Below, in pieces: positions 51,958 through 60,706 of a stretch of 64,000 bases of DNA. The notes beneath the pieces are model-generated. The model saw only the letters and a program-made list of their open reading frames with translations. It ran no database searches and was not told the origin of the DNA. Every line of letters starts with the position of its first letter. Position 1 is the stretch's first letter. The translations under genes were made by a program, and so were the position numbers. Origin of the DNA: Vibrio mangrovi (GTDB lineage Bacteria; Pseudomonadota; Gammaproteobacteria; Enterobacterales; Vibrionaceae); contig NZ_AP024883.1 of NCBI RefSeq assembly GCF_024346955.1, forward strand, positions 2,852,001 to 2,916,000, in the 5' to 3' direction.

Positions 51958-53278
51958 AGCTCTGACGACCTTCTACCAAAAATTCCAAACTCTGTCTGAA
52001 TGCAGTAACCGGACGGGTAAAAATACGGACCAGTTCCTGAACCACAACAATGAAAAAGATACGGGTTCGCGCAAACAACAGATAAGAGAACAGATCCGCA
52101 ATGGCATAAGAAACCACAGAGACGGTCGCAACCCCGGTCGCTCCCCAAATCTGCACCGCAATCATCGAAGCACTCAGTGAAACCGTCGATGCAATAACAG
52201 TTTTAATCAGTTCAATATTGGTCCATTGTCTGATAATCAGTACCCGGGAAAAGAGAGCGCCGAAATAAGAAAACACCAGCTTCCAGATCAGGATCTTCAG
52301 GATAATTCCGGCCCCGTCATATTGTTCGCCATAGAGCAGATGGACAATGTAATCCCCGGTTAAACTCACAAAAATTCCGCCACCAACGGAACAGTAAATC
52401 ATCAGCCGGACAATATTCCTGAATACCTGCCCATCCAGTTTCTGCTCATTGATCTCTTTGTTTAGCCGGGTAAAAAAGGCAAAGACAAAAATATGGCCGA
52501 CAAACAGCAATTGCATCACCAGCTTGGTCGCAACACCATAAAGGCCAACATCTTCAGGCGTGAGGTATTTTTCGATAATCACAACATCAAAGTACATAAA
52601 TATCGGAAAAATAATAGAAGAGAGGAAGACGAATTTCGATTCATAAAGGATCTTCTTCCCATACTGAATGCTGTCTGCAATCGCCGGGAATAACTCGTCT
52701 TTGGTTTTACGGTAAAACTCGGATAATAGAATGATCTGAGCAACCACCGAATAAACGACCAGATAGAGAATCGCCCAGACAAAACTCAGCTGGAAATAGA
52801 TAACCCCAAGAATATAAGCAATTGCAGCAACTCGGGAAGCTACAGTCGATACAGAAAGAATTCTGGGTTGCTCCGAGGCCTGAAAATAGAGCCGGAAAGC
52901 AGACGACTTACCGAAGTATGTTGTGACACAGGCGGAAAATGCCAGAGCAAACACCAGCTCATCGGGTGTGTTACTGAAAAAATAAGCCCAGGAAAATACT
53001 GCTGCAAAAAAGACTAAACCACCAAACAGTCGCACCAGAGACACGGCGTAAAACACCCGCTTCTTCTCAGGGTTCTGTACGTATTCTTTCATGACGACAT
53101 TGTCCATTCCCAGAATAAACACACAGGAAAGAATACTTGCCAGTGCCTGAATATAAGATAAGTATCCCATATTCGTCGGGCCATAGATCCTGGCTATAAA
53201 TACGATACTGAACAGTCCGAAAAACACACCACCGAGATTGTCCAGACTAAACCAGATTAATTTTCTAATATTACTCAT
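51947..53278 (-). CDS. wzx: Wzx-type oligosaccharide flippase
   Basis: A 443-residue polytopic membrane protein (about 12 helices) of the MOP/PST family, beginning MSNIRKLIWFSLDNLGGVFFGL, with YGPTNMGYLSYIQ and LTPEDVGLYGVA typical of Wzx. It should flip the undecaprenyl-linked repeat unit to the periplasm for polymerisation. It lies between the polymerase and the GT2 gene. Confidence 0.88.
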   Translation of the reverse strand: MSNIRKLIWFSLDNLGGVFFGLFSIVFIARIYGPTNMGYLSYIQALASILSCVFILGMDNVVMKEYVQNPEKKRVFYAVSLVRLFGGLVFFAAVFSWAYFFSNTPDELVFALAFSACVTTYFGKSSAFRLYFQASEQPRILSVSTVASRVAAIAYILGVIYFQLSFVWAILYLVVYSVVAQIILLSEFYRKTKDELFPAIADSIQYGKKILYESKFVFLSSIIFPIFMYFDVVIIEKYLTPEDVGLYGVATKLVMQLLFVGHIFVFAFFTRLNKEINEQKLDGQVFRNIVRLMIYCSVGGGIFVSLTGDYIVHLLYGEQYDGAGIILKILIWKLVFSYFGALFSRVLIIRQWTNIELIKTVIASTVSLSASMIAVQIWGATGVATVSVVSYAIADLFSYLLFARTRIFFIVVVQELVRIFTRPVTAFRQSLEFLVEGRQSYGS

Positions 53279-53294
53279 GACGACACTTCATTTT

Positions 53295-54569
53295 TTAAAC
53301 TGTATTTTTCATAACAGTTGCTTTCAAAACAGTTGTTTTCAAAACAGTCGTTTTCAAAACTACCTCCTTCCCTGTGATGTATTTCAGCAATACATAGCAG
53401 AAGAGGAAACAAAACCAGCTGAACCCGGAACCTAATAAAAACTTAGTTTCAGTGACATTATTCAAAACGACAAACGTACCTACACAAAAACATAATTTCG
53501 TCAGTTCAATATTTTTCTGTAATTGAAGAGACGAATAAAAGGTCATAAAAAAATCACAAATGGTATAAACAAAAAGAGCCGTACCCACAGCACCGATAGA
53601 AATTAACATATCGACATATCCACCATCCGATGCTGCCAGTTTTTCAACCCACTCCGGTGCATATTTTGCCAGTTCAGTTTCCTGGATCAGATTGTTATCA
53701 CCCAGTCCCCAGACTGCGGAATAACCAACCCCCAGAAAAAGCTTTTCATAAGATTGATTGAGCATGACCAGCCACAGCTGTCCCCGCCCGGTTAACCATT
53801 CTTCCCGGACATGTGTCAGCAACCAGTCAACCATATCCCGGTAATAAAACATGAGAGTAAGGACTAACATACCGGACAATACCAGTCCGATAACACGGCC
53901 ACTCCCGTAATAGAGGCGACGAAAACGATGAACCAGCAGTTTATCCCAGCTAAATATGATCCAGGCGAGTAATGCCACAAATACAGATAAAGCAATAGAA
54001 GTCTTCGATAAGGTTGCCAGTAACAGTAAAAATGTAGCCAGCAACATCCCGACTCTCAATAAATTCCATTGACAGACCGAGTAGACATAAAAGAATAAAA
54101 ACACACTAATGATTGGACCTAAGTTGTTTTTATTCGCAAACGCTCCGGATATTTCTAACAACCGTCCGGCCAGCAAATCATTTTTTGCTACCAGAAGATA
54201 AGTTAAAAACAGCCAGACACAGAAACTGTAATAAATAACCCGTCTGGAATTAAGTTCATAAAACCGGATGACAAATAATGTGACATACAGAAATAACACC
54301 AACTGCCAGAATAATTCATAGTAGGTTACTTTAGGCCACGGTGACCATTGTGCTGTCATTGCACACCACAAGAAAACAACCATTAATGGGTAACAACGCC
54401 GACACAGCGTAAAAACCTGTTTGATGACAGTCGGACGCAACGACAGCATTAAAAAAATAAGCAGATATAATGTCAGGATCGGGCGCTTAAACAAACCATT
54501 AGACAGAGTCAGAAACAGTAAGTTAGAAGAAATCAAAAGACTGTATAATGTATTTTTACGGAATCTCAT
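53295..54569 (-). CDS. wzy: Wzy-type polysaccharide polymerase
   Basis: A 424-residue membrane protein with about 11 helices. It carries an O-antigen ligase/polymerase-type periplasmic segment, including GAFANKNNLGPIIS and EEWLTGRGQLWLVMLNQSYEKLFLG. ATG 54569 or GTG 54578 could be the start. The C-terminus is unusual: a five-residue unit of type V-L-K-T-T repeats, encoded by 15-bp DNA repeats at 53307-53361. Role inferred: polymerisation of repeat units in a Wzx/Wzy pathway with the Wzc-like protein controlling length. Confidence 0.82.
   Translation of the reverse strand: MRFRKNTLYSLLISSNLLFLTLSNGLFKRPILTLYLLIFLMLSLRPTVIKQVFTLCRRCYPLMVVFLWCAMTAQWSPWPKVTYYELFWQLVLFLYVTLFVIRFYELNSRRVIYYSFCVWLFLTYLLVAKNDLLAGRLLEISGAFANKNNLGPIISVFLFFYVYSVCQWNLLRVGMLLATFLLLLATLSKTSIALSVFVALLAWIIFSWDKLLVHRFRRLYYGSGRVIGLVLSGMLVLTLMFYYRDMVDWLLTHVREEWLTGRGQLWLVMLNQSYEKLFLGVGYSAVWGLGDNNLIQETELAKYAPEWVEKLAASDGGYVDMLISIGAVGTALFVYTICDFFMTFYSSLQLQKNIELTKLCFCVGTFVVLNNVTETKFLLGSGFSWFCFLFCYVLLKYITGKEVVLKTTVLKTTVLKATVMKNTV
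53307..53361. repeat. 15-bp tandem repeat at the 3' end of wzy
   Basis: Units at 53307-53321, 53322-53336, 53337-53351 and a partial fourth at 53352-53361 share TTTCAAAACAGT. Because the unit is a multiple of three, copy-number change would lengthen or shorten the polymerase tail without a frameshift. Confidence 0.75.
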
Positions 54570-54623
54570 TGAACCCACTAAAAGAATACGCTCACTGTAA
54601 CCGAAGCAACTGTAATAAAAGAA

Positions 54624-55007
54624 TTAAATCGTTCGCTTTAAGAGCATGTAATTCATCAATGTTGCCACACACAGCGCTATCGCTGCTCCGAATAAATTCG
54701 TCATCATGTCACCAATAGAAAAATCCCGGGTCTTAAACAGCAGTTGAGATGATTCATCAAACATCATTAACAGAACAACGATGACTGTCGGCCAGCCAAG
54801 CAGGCGAACAACCGTGCCCTTATTTACCTTTGTTGCCCAAATCGACAGTATGGTCAGCACAAACGAACAGAGAAAATGTAAATACTTATCTCCGCCCAGA
54901 AAGTTTTCCAGAGCAATGACATGCTGAGCACCAAAACCAAAACTTTTGCTCAGAGAGAGCATAGCGACAACTGCGATCGCAACAGTCAGCACAATGTATC
55001 GATTCAT
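54624..55007 (-). CDS. VanZ-like small membrane protein (VpsQ-like)
   Basis: A 127-residue protein with about four membrane helices. GDKYLHFLCSFVLT and DESSQLLF with IGDMMTNLFGAAI are VanZ-family motifs. Its ATG follows the stop of the previous gene directly. VpsQ of V. cholerae lies at the same place, after vpsP. The function in EPS export is unknown. Confidence 0.8.
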   Translation of the reverse strand: MNRYIVLTVAIAVVAMLSLSKSFGFGAQHVIALENFLGGDKYLHFLCSFVLTILSIWATKVNKGTVVRLLGWPTVIVVLLMMFDESSQLLFKTRDFSIGDMMTNLFGAAIALCVATLMNYMLLKRTI

Positions 55008-55721
55008 TCAGATTTCCTCCTCATGAGAATACTTCTGCCGTGAAGCATCCGATAAATTGCCACAAGTCCATAATGGAAGGTGAATAAAAATGGCCAGACT
55101 ACAGAACTGCTGTTTATAGGGAGAAACCTTGAATATTTCATTCAGCCGCCAGCGCTTTAAACCGTACTGCTCATGTGCAGTAATATAGCGAACAGCAGTC
55201 ATGCGCTGTTGCTGAGACAGAACATCCCAGTACTTAAACAGAATATTCATGGCCGTTTCTGCCGTATATTTTTCATAAGGACCGAACGTCTCGGCCATAT
55301 TCAGCACCCCGATAATCTCTCCGAATGGCTTTTCCCAGAATGCGAGCAGTTCGGTTTCCTGAGCATAGCCATCAGGAAACAGAGGTCTCAGGCGGATAGA
55401 CTTCCAGTTATACCGATCGCTCTGCTGTAAATGTTGCTCTTTTGCCACGCCATGTTCGGACAAGCTGTTCAATAACTCAGTATATGCAGCCATTGATAAA
55501 TTTTCCGGATTGTCATCATCCCATGACAACATCTCATCCTTTAACAAATTCAGTTGCGACAGTTCACCTGCCGAACCGGGGCCGGATTGATCAATTCTCT
55601 CAATCACCTGACTGACCGCATCGCCATACAAAGAACCGACCAGAGTCCGGGAAGCGATAATAATCATCCATACCGACAACGCGCTCATCGCGAAAAGTGA
55701 AATTTTTGAGATGTTCATCAT
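55008..55721 (-). CDS. VpsP-like membrane-anchored periplasmic protein
   Basis: A 237-residue protein with one N-terminal transmembrane segment (residues 5-28) and a soluble, mostly helical periplasmic part. No catalytic motif is recognised. The assignment rests on position between the Wzc-like and VanZ-like genes, as vpsP lies between vpsO and vpsQ in V. cholerae, and on general size. The ribosome-binding site overlaps the end of the wzc-like gene region, 22 bases apart. Confidence 0.65.
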   Translation of the reverse strand: MMNISKISLFAMSALSVWMIIIASRTLVGSLYGDAVSQVIERIDQSGPGSAGELSQLNLLKDEMLSWDDDNPENLSMAAYTELLNSLSEHGVAKEQHLQQSDRYNWKSIRLRPLFPDGYAQETELLAFWEKPFGEIIGVLNMAETFGPYEKYTAETAMNILFKYWDVLSQQQRMTAVRYITAHEQYGLKRWRLNEIFKVSPYKQQFCSLAIFIHLPLWTCGNLSDASRQKYSHEEEI

Positions 55722-55743
55722 CTATTTATACCCGGATAAATGC

Positions 55744-57936
55744 TCAGCTTTCCGCATAACCATAATACTGACCGTAATCGTAATCTGCCGAGCTCGCTTT
55801 CTGGCTGACACGATTCACAACAACCCCTTCCAGCACTATCTGATGGCTGATGAGTTTCGTCATCGCTCTCTTCACCAGATTTTGTTTCGTTGCATTGGAT
55901 TTCACTACCAGAACAACAGAGTCGACAAGTTGCCCGATAATTAAAGAGTCACTCACCGGCAGTGTTGGCGGTGTATCGATAATGATACGGTCATACTGAC
56001 TATCAAGTTCTGTCAGCAACGCTTTTAATTTTCCGGAACTTAATAGTTCCTGAGGATTTGCAGTCAGCATCCCGGCAGGTAAAACAGATAATCCTGATGT
56101 TTCATCTTTGAGAATACATTCACTCAACGGTGTATTCATCACCAGATAGTTGGTGACACCCTGCTGATATTTTTTATAGCCAAAGCGTTCGGCAACCGCA
56201 GGTTTACGCAAATCGAGATCGATGAATAAGACATTCTCTACCTTGGCAAACGAAATCGCCAGATTCAGGGATACGGTTGTTTTTCCTTCTTCCGGCAACG
56301 ACGAAGTTACTGCAATTTTCCGATGCTGCCGGTTCATATTGTTCACCAGCAGTGACGTCCGGATTGAACGAATCGATTCACTGAATCCAACCTCATTTTC
56401 ATCGGTAAAGATACTGCTATCGATAGGTTTCTTACGAAAACGCTTGGATTTCACCACGGGGATTCCCCCGATAGGAATCAAACCAAACTTATCTTCAAAG
56501 TCTCCGACGGATTCGATCGTATTTTTCAGCAGATCAATTATCAGAATAAAACCAATCGCGATACAGATACTCAGGAAAAATGCCGCCGCCACGATAATTT
56601 TCCGTTTCGGAGCGCTGGGTAACTGAGGAATCAGAGCCTCATCAGTAAAACGGGCATTAGTCGAATCGAAATCCCCGGTTGCGGTGGTTTCTTTTTGCCG
56701 GGTCAGGAAGAGATTCAGAATCTCCCTGTTAGTCTCAACTTCCCGCTGCAACGAATCATACTTGCTTTTCTTAACAGTCAAATCCTGAAAGTCCTGTTTC
56801 TCCCGGTTGACTTCCTGTACTAACAGGGTTTCCTGCTCTTTTGTCGCCTGCAATTCTTTGCCGATGCCCCGGATCAGCTTATTGGTTACCTTCTGAGCCT
56901 GATCTTCTATCGATTGTAACTTGGCCCGAGCCGCAATCATTTTGTCATGCTTTGGTCCATAACGTTTGCTCAGCTCATTCACTTCATTCTGAGCTTCCAG
57001 TTCTGCATTACGGATATCGATCACCTGCGGATGCTGGGAAATTGCAGGTATCGCAGAAAGTGAAGCAACATCTTTCACACTCCCGGAAGTCAGGGCTTTG
57101 TATGCCGACTCAATTTCAATTCTTTCATCCCGGACTTGTGCCAATCGCTCAGTCAGACTTGTCAGCTGTTTACTGGCAAGAGATTCAATCCCGCTGTCAT
57201 CAATCAATTTTTCTTTAATCAAAAAGTCAGAGAGCGCTTTTTCAGAATCAGCCAGTTGCTGCCTTAGCTCAGAAAGACGGGAGGTGATCCAGCTCGATGC
57301 GTATCTCGTAGCTGAAATTCTCGATTCCAGATTATTTTCGATATATGCATAACCGACTTCATTCGCTATCTTTGCCGCTAATTCCGGATCTTCAGAAGTG
57401 AAACTAATATTAACCAACTGCGTTTTTAAAATCGGAGTAATCTCCAGTTTTTTCTTAAACGCGGTTAAGACTTTCTGTCTGATATACTCAGGATCAGGTA
57501 CATCCTCATCCCCGGCAGCATTCAGCAATGCAGAAATAGCAGGATAAGCTTTAATCGTATCGACGATGCTTTTATCCTGACTCAGCAGAGGATTAAATTC
57601 TTCATTCTTATCCAGTGCCAATTTCTGAATCACTTTTTCGGCAATCTGATTTGATCTCAGTATTTCAAACTGAGTTTCATAATACTCTTTCTGATTCGGA
57701 TCGATTCCAACAACTTCTTCAATTGAAACGGCCTGTTTCTCTTTCGCTTCAATCAGTAAGGTGGCCGTTGCTGTATATTTAGATTTCAAAGACAGAGCAA
57801 TTAATACTGACAGTCCGGTCACCAATACTGAAAATATAAATATTGAGATCCAGTTTCTCTTAATCAAGTTCAGATAATGTGTCAGATCAATCATATCATT
57901 CTGATGATTGGCATTATCTTCAAAGTGCTCTTGCAT
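55744..57936 (-). CDS. Wzc/VpsO-type polysaccharide co-polymerase and tyrosine kinase
   Basis: A 730-residue protein with an N-terminal Wzz domain (membrane segment near residues 30-52; long periplasmic coiled coil about 200-400) and a second membrane segment near 445. The cytoplasmic BY-kinase has Walker A TSSLPEEGKTT, Walker A' VLFIDLDLRKP and Walker B IIIDTPPTLP. The C-terminus is a tyrosine cluster (DYDYGQYYGYAES). Cycles of autophosphorylation and dephosphorylation by Wzb control chain length and export. It corresponds to V. cholerae VpsO. Confidence 0.93.
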   Translation of the reverse strand: MQEHFEDNANHQNDMIDLTHYLNLIKRNWISIFIFSVLVTGLSVLIALSLKSKYTATATLLIEAKEKQAVSIEEVVGIDPNQKEYYETQFEILRSNQIAEKVIQKLALDKNEEFNPLLSQDKSIVDTIKAYPAISALLNAAGDEDVPDPEYIRQKVLTAFKKKLEITPILKTQLVNISFTSEDPELAAKIANEVGYAYIENNLESRISATRYASSWITSRLSELRQQLADSEKALSDFLIKEKLIDDSGIESLASKQLTSLTERLAQVRDERIEIESAYKALTSGSVKDVASLSAIPAISQHPQVIDIRNAELEAQNEVNELSKRYGPKHDKMIAARAKLQSIEDQAQKVTNKLIRGIGKELQATKEQETLLVQEVNREKQDFQDLTVKKSKYDSLQREVETNREILNLFLTRQKETTATGDFDSTNARFTDEALIPQLPSAPKRKIIVAAAFFLSICIAIGFILIIDLLKNTIESVGDFEDKFGLIPIGGIPVVKSKRFRKKPIDSSIFTDENEVGFSESIRSIRTSLLVNNMNRQHRKIAVTSSLPEEGKTTVSLNLAISFAKVENVLFIDLDLRKPAVAERFGYKKYQQGVTNYLVMNTPLSECILKDETSGLSVLPAGMLTANPQELLSSGKLKALLTELDSQYDRIIIDTPPTLPVSDSLIIGQLVDSVVLVVKSNATKQNLVKRAMTKLISHQIVLEGVVVNRVSQKASSADYDYGQYYGYAES

Positions 57937-57972
57937 TTTTACCTTACCTTAATCTATTTTGTCTTTTCAGAA

Positions 57973-58536
57973 TTACCAAAAAGAACTTACGACATAAATC
58001 GTATCGCCGGGATGTACAGGTTCATTGAGTTCTACTTCATGTTTACCTTTCAGGAGTTCCTGAATCTGATCCTGGGATAATCCTTCTGTCTCTTCCTCTT
58101 TCGTCAAATAGATGCCTCGGGTTTTCCGGTATTTCGCCAGAAATCCCCCGGCCAGAGCAATCGCTTTCTGAACCGTCAGACCAGGCTGATATTCATATCC
58201 ACCCGGAGAATTCACCACACCATTCACATAGATGTTTCGATACTGAACAATATTAACCGTCACTTTTGGGTCGATTAAATAATCACCTTTCAGACCTTCA
58301 ACTATCATATCCCGAAGCTCACGAAGGGTTTTCTTCTTTAAGTCCAAACTCCCCAGATAGGGATAATCCATTGTTTCTCCGCTATCGATGATGAACTGCT
58401 CATACGATAAATCGGGTTCCCCATATACAGAAATTCTAATCGTATCGCCAGCACCCAACCGATATTCAGCCGCACTGGAAAAAAAAGAAAAGAATATGCA
58501 GCATGCAATGATGCCTTTTAATATTATTTTTAACAT
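57973..58536 (-). CDS. Short Wza/VpsN-type polysaccharide export protein
   Basis: A 187-residue periplasmic protein. The signal peptide ends near SSAA, with no lipobox cysteine. The Poly_export domain EYRLGAGDTIRISVYGEPDLS is followed by an SLBB domain (IYVNGVVNSPGGYEYQPGLTV). It lacks the other SLBB repeat and the C-terminal amphipathic helix of full-length Wza (about 380 residues) that makes the outer-membrane pore. The frame is intact and V. cholerae VpsN is also short, so it looks natural. Which protein forms the outer-membrane exit is open. Confidence 0.85.
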   Translation of the reverse strand: MLKIILKGIIACCIFFSFFSSAAEYRLGAGDTIRISVYGEPDLSYEQFIIDSGETMDYPYLGSLDLKKKTLRELRDMIVEGLKGDYLIDPKVTVNIVQYRNIYVNGVVNSPGGYEYQPGLTVQKAIALAGGFLAKYRKTRGIYLTKEEETEGLSQDQIQELLKGKHEVELNEPVHPGDTIYVVSSFW

Positions 58537-58582
58537 TACTTACCTATCAGGACGCTGAATCCTATCTCTATAAAGCAGCCAA

Positions 58583-59986
58583 TTAATATGCTGTTTTACC
58601 GACAAATCCTTTAAATACCGTCAGGAATATAATTTTTAAATCGAGCCATAACGACCATGTCTGAATATAACTCAAATCAAATTCCACACGTTTTTCCATC
58701 TTATCCAGTGTGTCAGTCTCTCCACGGTAGCCATTGATCTGCGCCCAGCCGGTAATTCCGGGTTTAACATGGTGACGTAACATATATTTATCGATCAGTC
58801 CGCGGTATTCCTCATTATGAGCTACGGCATGAGGACGCGGACCGACGATCGACATCTGACCGGTAATGACATTGATAAATTGAGGGAGTTCATCCAGAGA
58901 AGTACGGCGGATAAAAGCACCAAAGCGGGTAACCCGGGGATCGTTTTTAGTCGCTTGTTTGACGACAGAGCCGTTATCCATCACCCGCATCGATCTGAAT
59001 TTCCAGACTTTAATCGGTTTACCATCCAGACCGTAACGTTCTTGTTTGAAGATAACAGGCCCCGGAGAGGAAAGTTTGACTCCCACTGCGACAAAAAGCA
59101 GAACAGGGCTAATCAGTGTGATGATGATTGAAGCAAGAATGATGTCTTCAATTCGCTTAATCAGAGAGGTGAATCCGTAGAAAGGTGTATCATAAATACT
59201 CAGCGTAACCACTTTACCAATGCTTTTCAGGCGGGATTGCATCAGATCAAAAGTGAAAAAGTCCGGGACAACATAGACATGAGCATTAGAATCGGCGAAG
59301 GCATTTAAGATTTGCTTAATCCGTTTCGCGGCTTCCATCGGCAGTGCAATGTAGACTTTCTGGACACTGCGACTTTTTGCCAGCATCAGCGCATCATCGA
59401 TTTTTCCACGAAGAGGAGAAGAAAGACGATGTAAACCAATTCGGTCCAGACTACGATCATCGTAGAATCCGACGAGAACTTCCTGGCTTGCCCGGTTGAG
59501 TTTTAATTCGTTGGCAAGCTGAATGCCCGATCTTGTTGCACCGATAATAATCGCTTTTTTACGATGTTTGTCTCCCGGAAAAACAACCCGAAACATCCCG
59601 TGAACCAACCATCGCCAGCCAACCAGACATAATGGCGTTAAAACAAACCATAATCCGGTCACCAGACGAGAATAATCTTCGCTGATTTTCAGAAAGAATC
59701 CGACAATCAAAGATAGCGCAACACAAATACTCCAGGTCATCAGAATAGCAAAGAAATTTTGTTTAAATGAAAGGTATTTGTATGGCCGATATACCCCTGC
59801 AACATCTGATATAACAAAGTACACAACAACGAATAAACTTAATATCAGTTGATAAATACTTGCAAAATAACCCAAGTAAACTTCCGAGACAGTAAATAAA
59901 ATCATTGAAATAATAAAAATATCAACAATCTTAAATGCAACTGATGACTCTTCTCCATAATATTTTATGCGACTACCATATCCCAT
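58583..59986 (-). CDS. VpsL/WcaJ-type undecaprenyl-phosphate sugar-1-phosphate transferase
   Basis: A 467-residue polyprenyl glycosylphosphotransferase with four N-terminal helices, a nucleotide-binding middle region (KKAIIIGATRSGIQLANEL), a fifth membrane segment, and the C-terminal catalytic domain: VIFKQERYGLDGKPIKVWKFRSM, then RTSLDELPQFINV, GPRPHAVAHNEEY and KPGITGWAQING. It starts the repeat unit by putting the first sugar phosphate (often glucose or galactose) on the lipid. The ATG at 59986 has GGTGGG seven bases upstream. It is the first gene of the EPS operon, 34 bases after an ops element. Confidence 0.93.
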   Translation of the reverse strand: MGYGSRIKYYGEESSVAFKIVDIFIISMILFTVSEVYLGYFASIYQLILSLFVVVYFVISDVAGVYRPYKYLSFKQNFFAILMTWSICVALSLIVGFFLKISEDYSRLVTGLWFVLTPLCLVGWRWLVHGMFRVVFPGDKHRKKAIIIGATRSGIQLANELKLNRASQEVLVGFYDDRSLDRIGLHRLSSPLRGKIDDALMLAKSRSVQKVYIALPMEAAKRIKQILNAFADSNAHVYVVPDFFTFDLMQSRLKSIGKVVTLSIYDTPFYGFTSLIKRIEDIILASIIITLISPVLLFVAVGVKLSSPGPVIFKQERYGLDGKPIKVWKFRSMRVMDNGSVVKQATKNDPRVTRFGAFIRRTSLDELPQFINVITGQMSIVGPRPHAVAHNEEYRGLIDKYMLRHHVKPGITGWAQINGYRGETDTLDKMEKRVEFDLSYIQTWSLWLDLKIIFLTVFKGFVGKTAY

Positions 59987-60706
59987 CTGACATCCCACCT
60001 AACCAATATGAATTTATGTATGCTACCGCCCTTGGGTGAAGCACCCCACAAACTGAATACATGACGCCCTGACAAAAAGGTTGAACACAACTAACTTATT
60101 GTTAATAAATGACTTTAAAAGATACAAATCAGCATCTACTTACCAAAATCAAACTAGCCGCATCACTTTTCTTTGTAAAAATGTGACTTTGACCATAACC
60201 GCAGTATGCGACATCAATCACTCTTCTTTCAATCGCAAGCAAAGCAAATTACTCCTATATTTTTAATATTCTCAAAAATGAGACGAAAGACTGAGATATT
60301 CACACTTACTGGAAAAGCATACAAAAATGATCAAAAACATAGTTAATCACATTATTTTCAATGCACTCAAAACCTACCTTATATCTATGAAAAACTTAAT
60401 ACTTATCAAGGGAAATACATGCGAATGTTATTTTACTGTCAATGTTTTGGTAACGAGATATTTAGCGCAAAAGATAGGAATGTAAACTACAAACAATTCA
60501 ATTAAATTAATTTCAATATACTAATTTAATGATTTCTTAATTAAAGAAACATCACTAGGTAACACATCAGAATTCCGATTAGGAGGATCAATTCGAAACT
60601 AGGGAGCGATAGCCATTATTGCGATTCAAATACAGCTCCCGAATGAATACGGCAGGGGAAAAATAGTTAAGAAAGTACTTCGGCTAGCAAACCGTCACAC
60701 AGGATC
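59987..60706. other. EPS operon upstream region
   Basis: 720 AT-rich bases between rimI and the EPS operon. It contains the ops element (60020-60030) preceded on the minus strand by a GGGTG/CACCC hairpin (60034-60046), and an inverted pair GGGAGC/GCTCCC (60602-60640) near the rimI end. The EPS promoter and probable VpsR/VpsT sites must lie here, but I could not pick them by eye. Short frames at 60081 and 60419 are not convincing. Confidence 0.5.
60020..60030 (-). promoter_or_regulatory. ops element for RfaH (JUMPstart-like)
   Basis: On the minus strand the bases read GGCGGTAGCAT, matching the ops consensus GGCGGTAGCNT. They are preceded by CAAG, as in JUMPstart (CTCAAGGGCGGTAGC), and by a small hairpin. 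ops in the untemplated strand pauses RNA polymerase and recruits RfaH, which lets long surface-polysaccharide operons be transcribed and translated to the end. The element is in the leader of the VpsL-like gene. Confidence 0.82.

Noticed and set aside
57973..58536. Short Wza-like gene as a truncated pseudogene
   Set aside because: It has a signal peptide, complete Poly_export and one SLBB domain, a normal stop and good context; V. cholerae VpsN is similarly short.
60081..60266. 61-codon plus-strand frame upstream of the EPS operon
   Set aside because: It starts at TTG with AAAAAGG directly abutting the codon, has no recognisable motif and lies in AT-rich DNA.
60419..60505. 28-codon frame beginning MRMLFYCQCF with AAGGG upstream
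   Set aside because: It overlaps another short frame of equal quality and has no other support, so it was not listed as a gene.
59987..60706. c-di-GMP (GEMM) riboswitch or tRNA gene at the EPS upstream region
   Set aside because: No GEMM core or tRNA T-loop pattern was found by eye here or in the other long intergenic regions.
32485..60706. Prophage, transposon or integron origin of the accessory block
   Set aside because: No integrase, transposase, attachment-site duplication or VCR-type repeat was seen within it.
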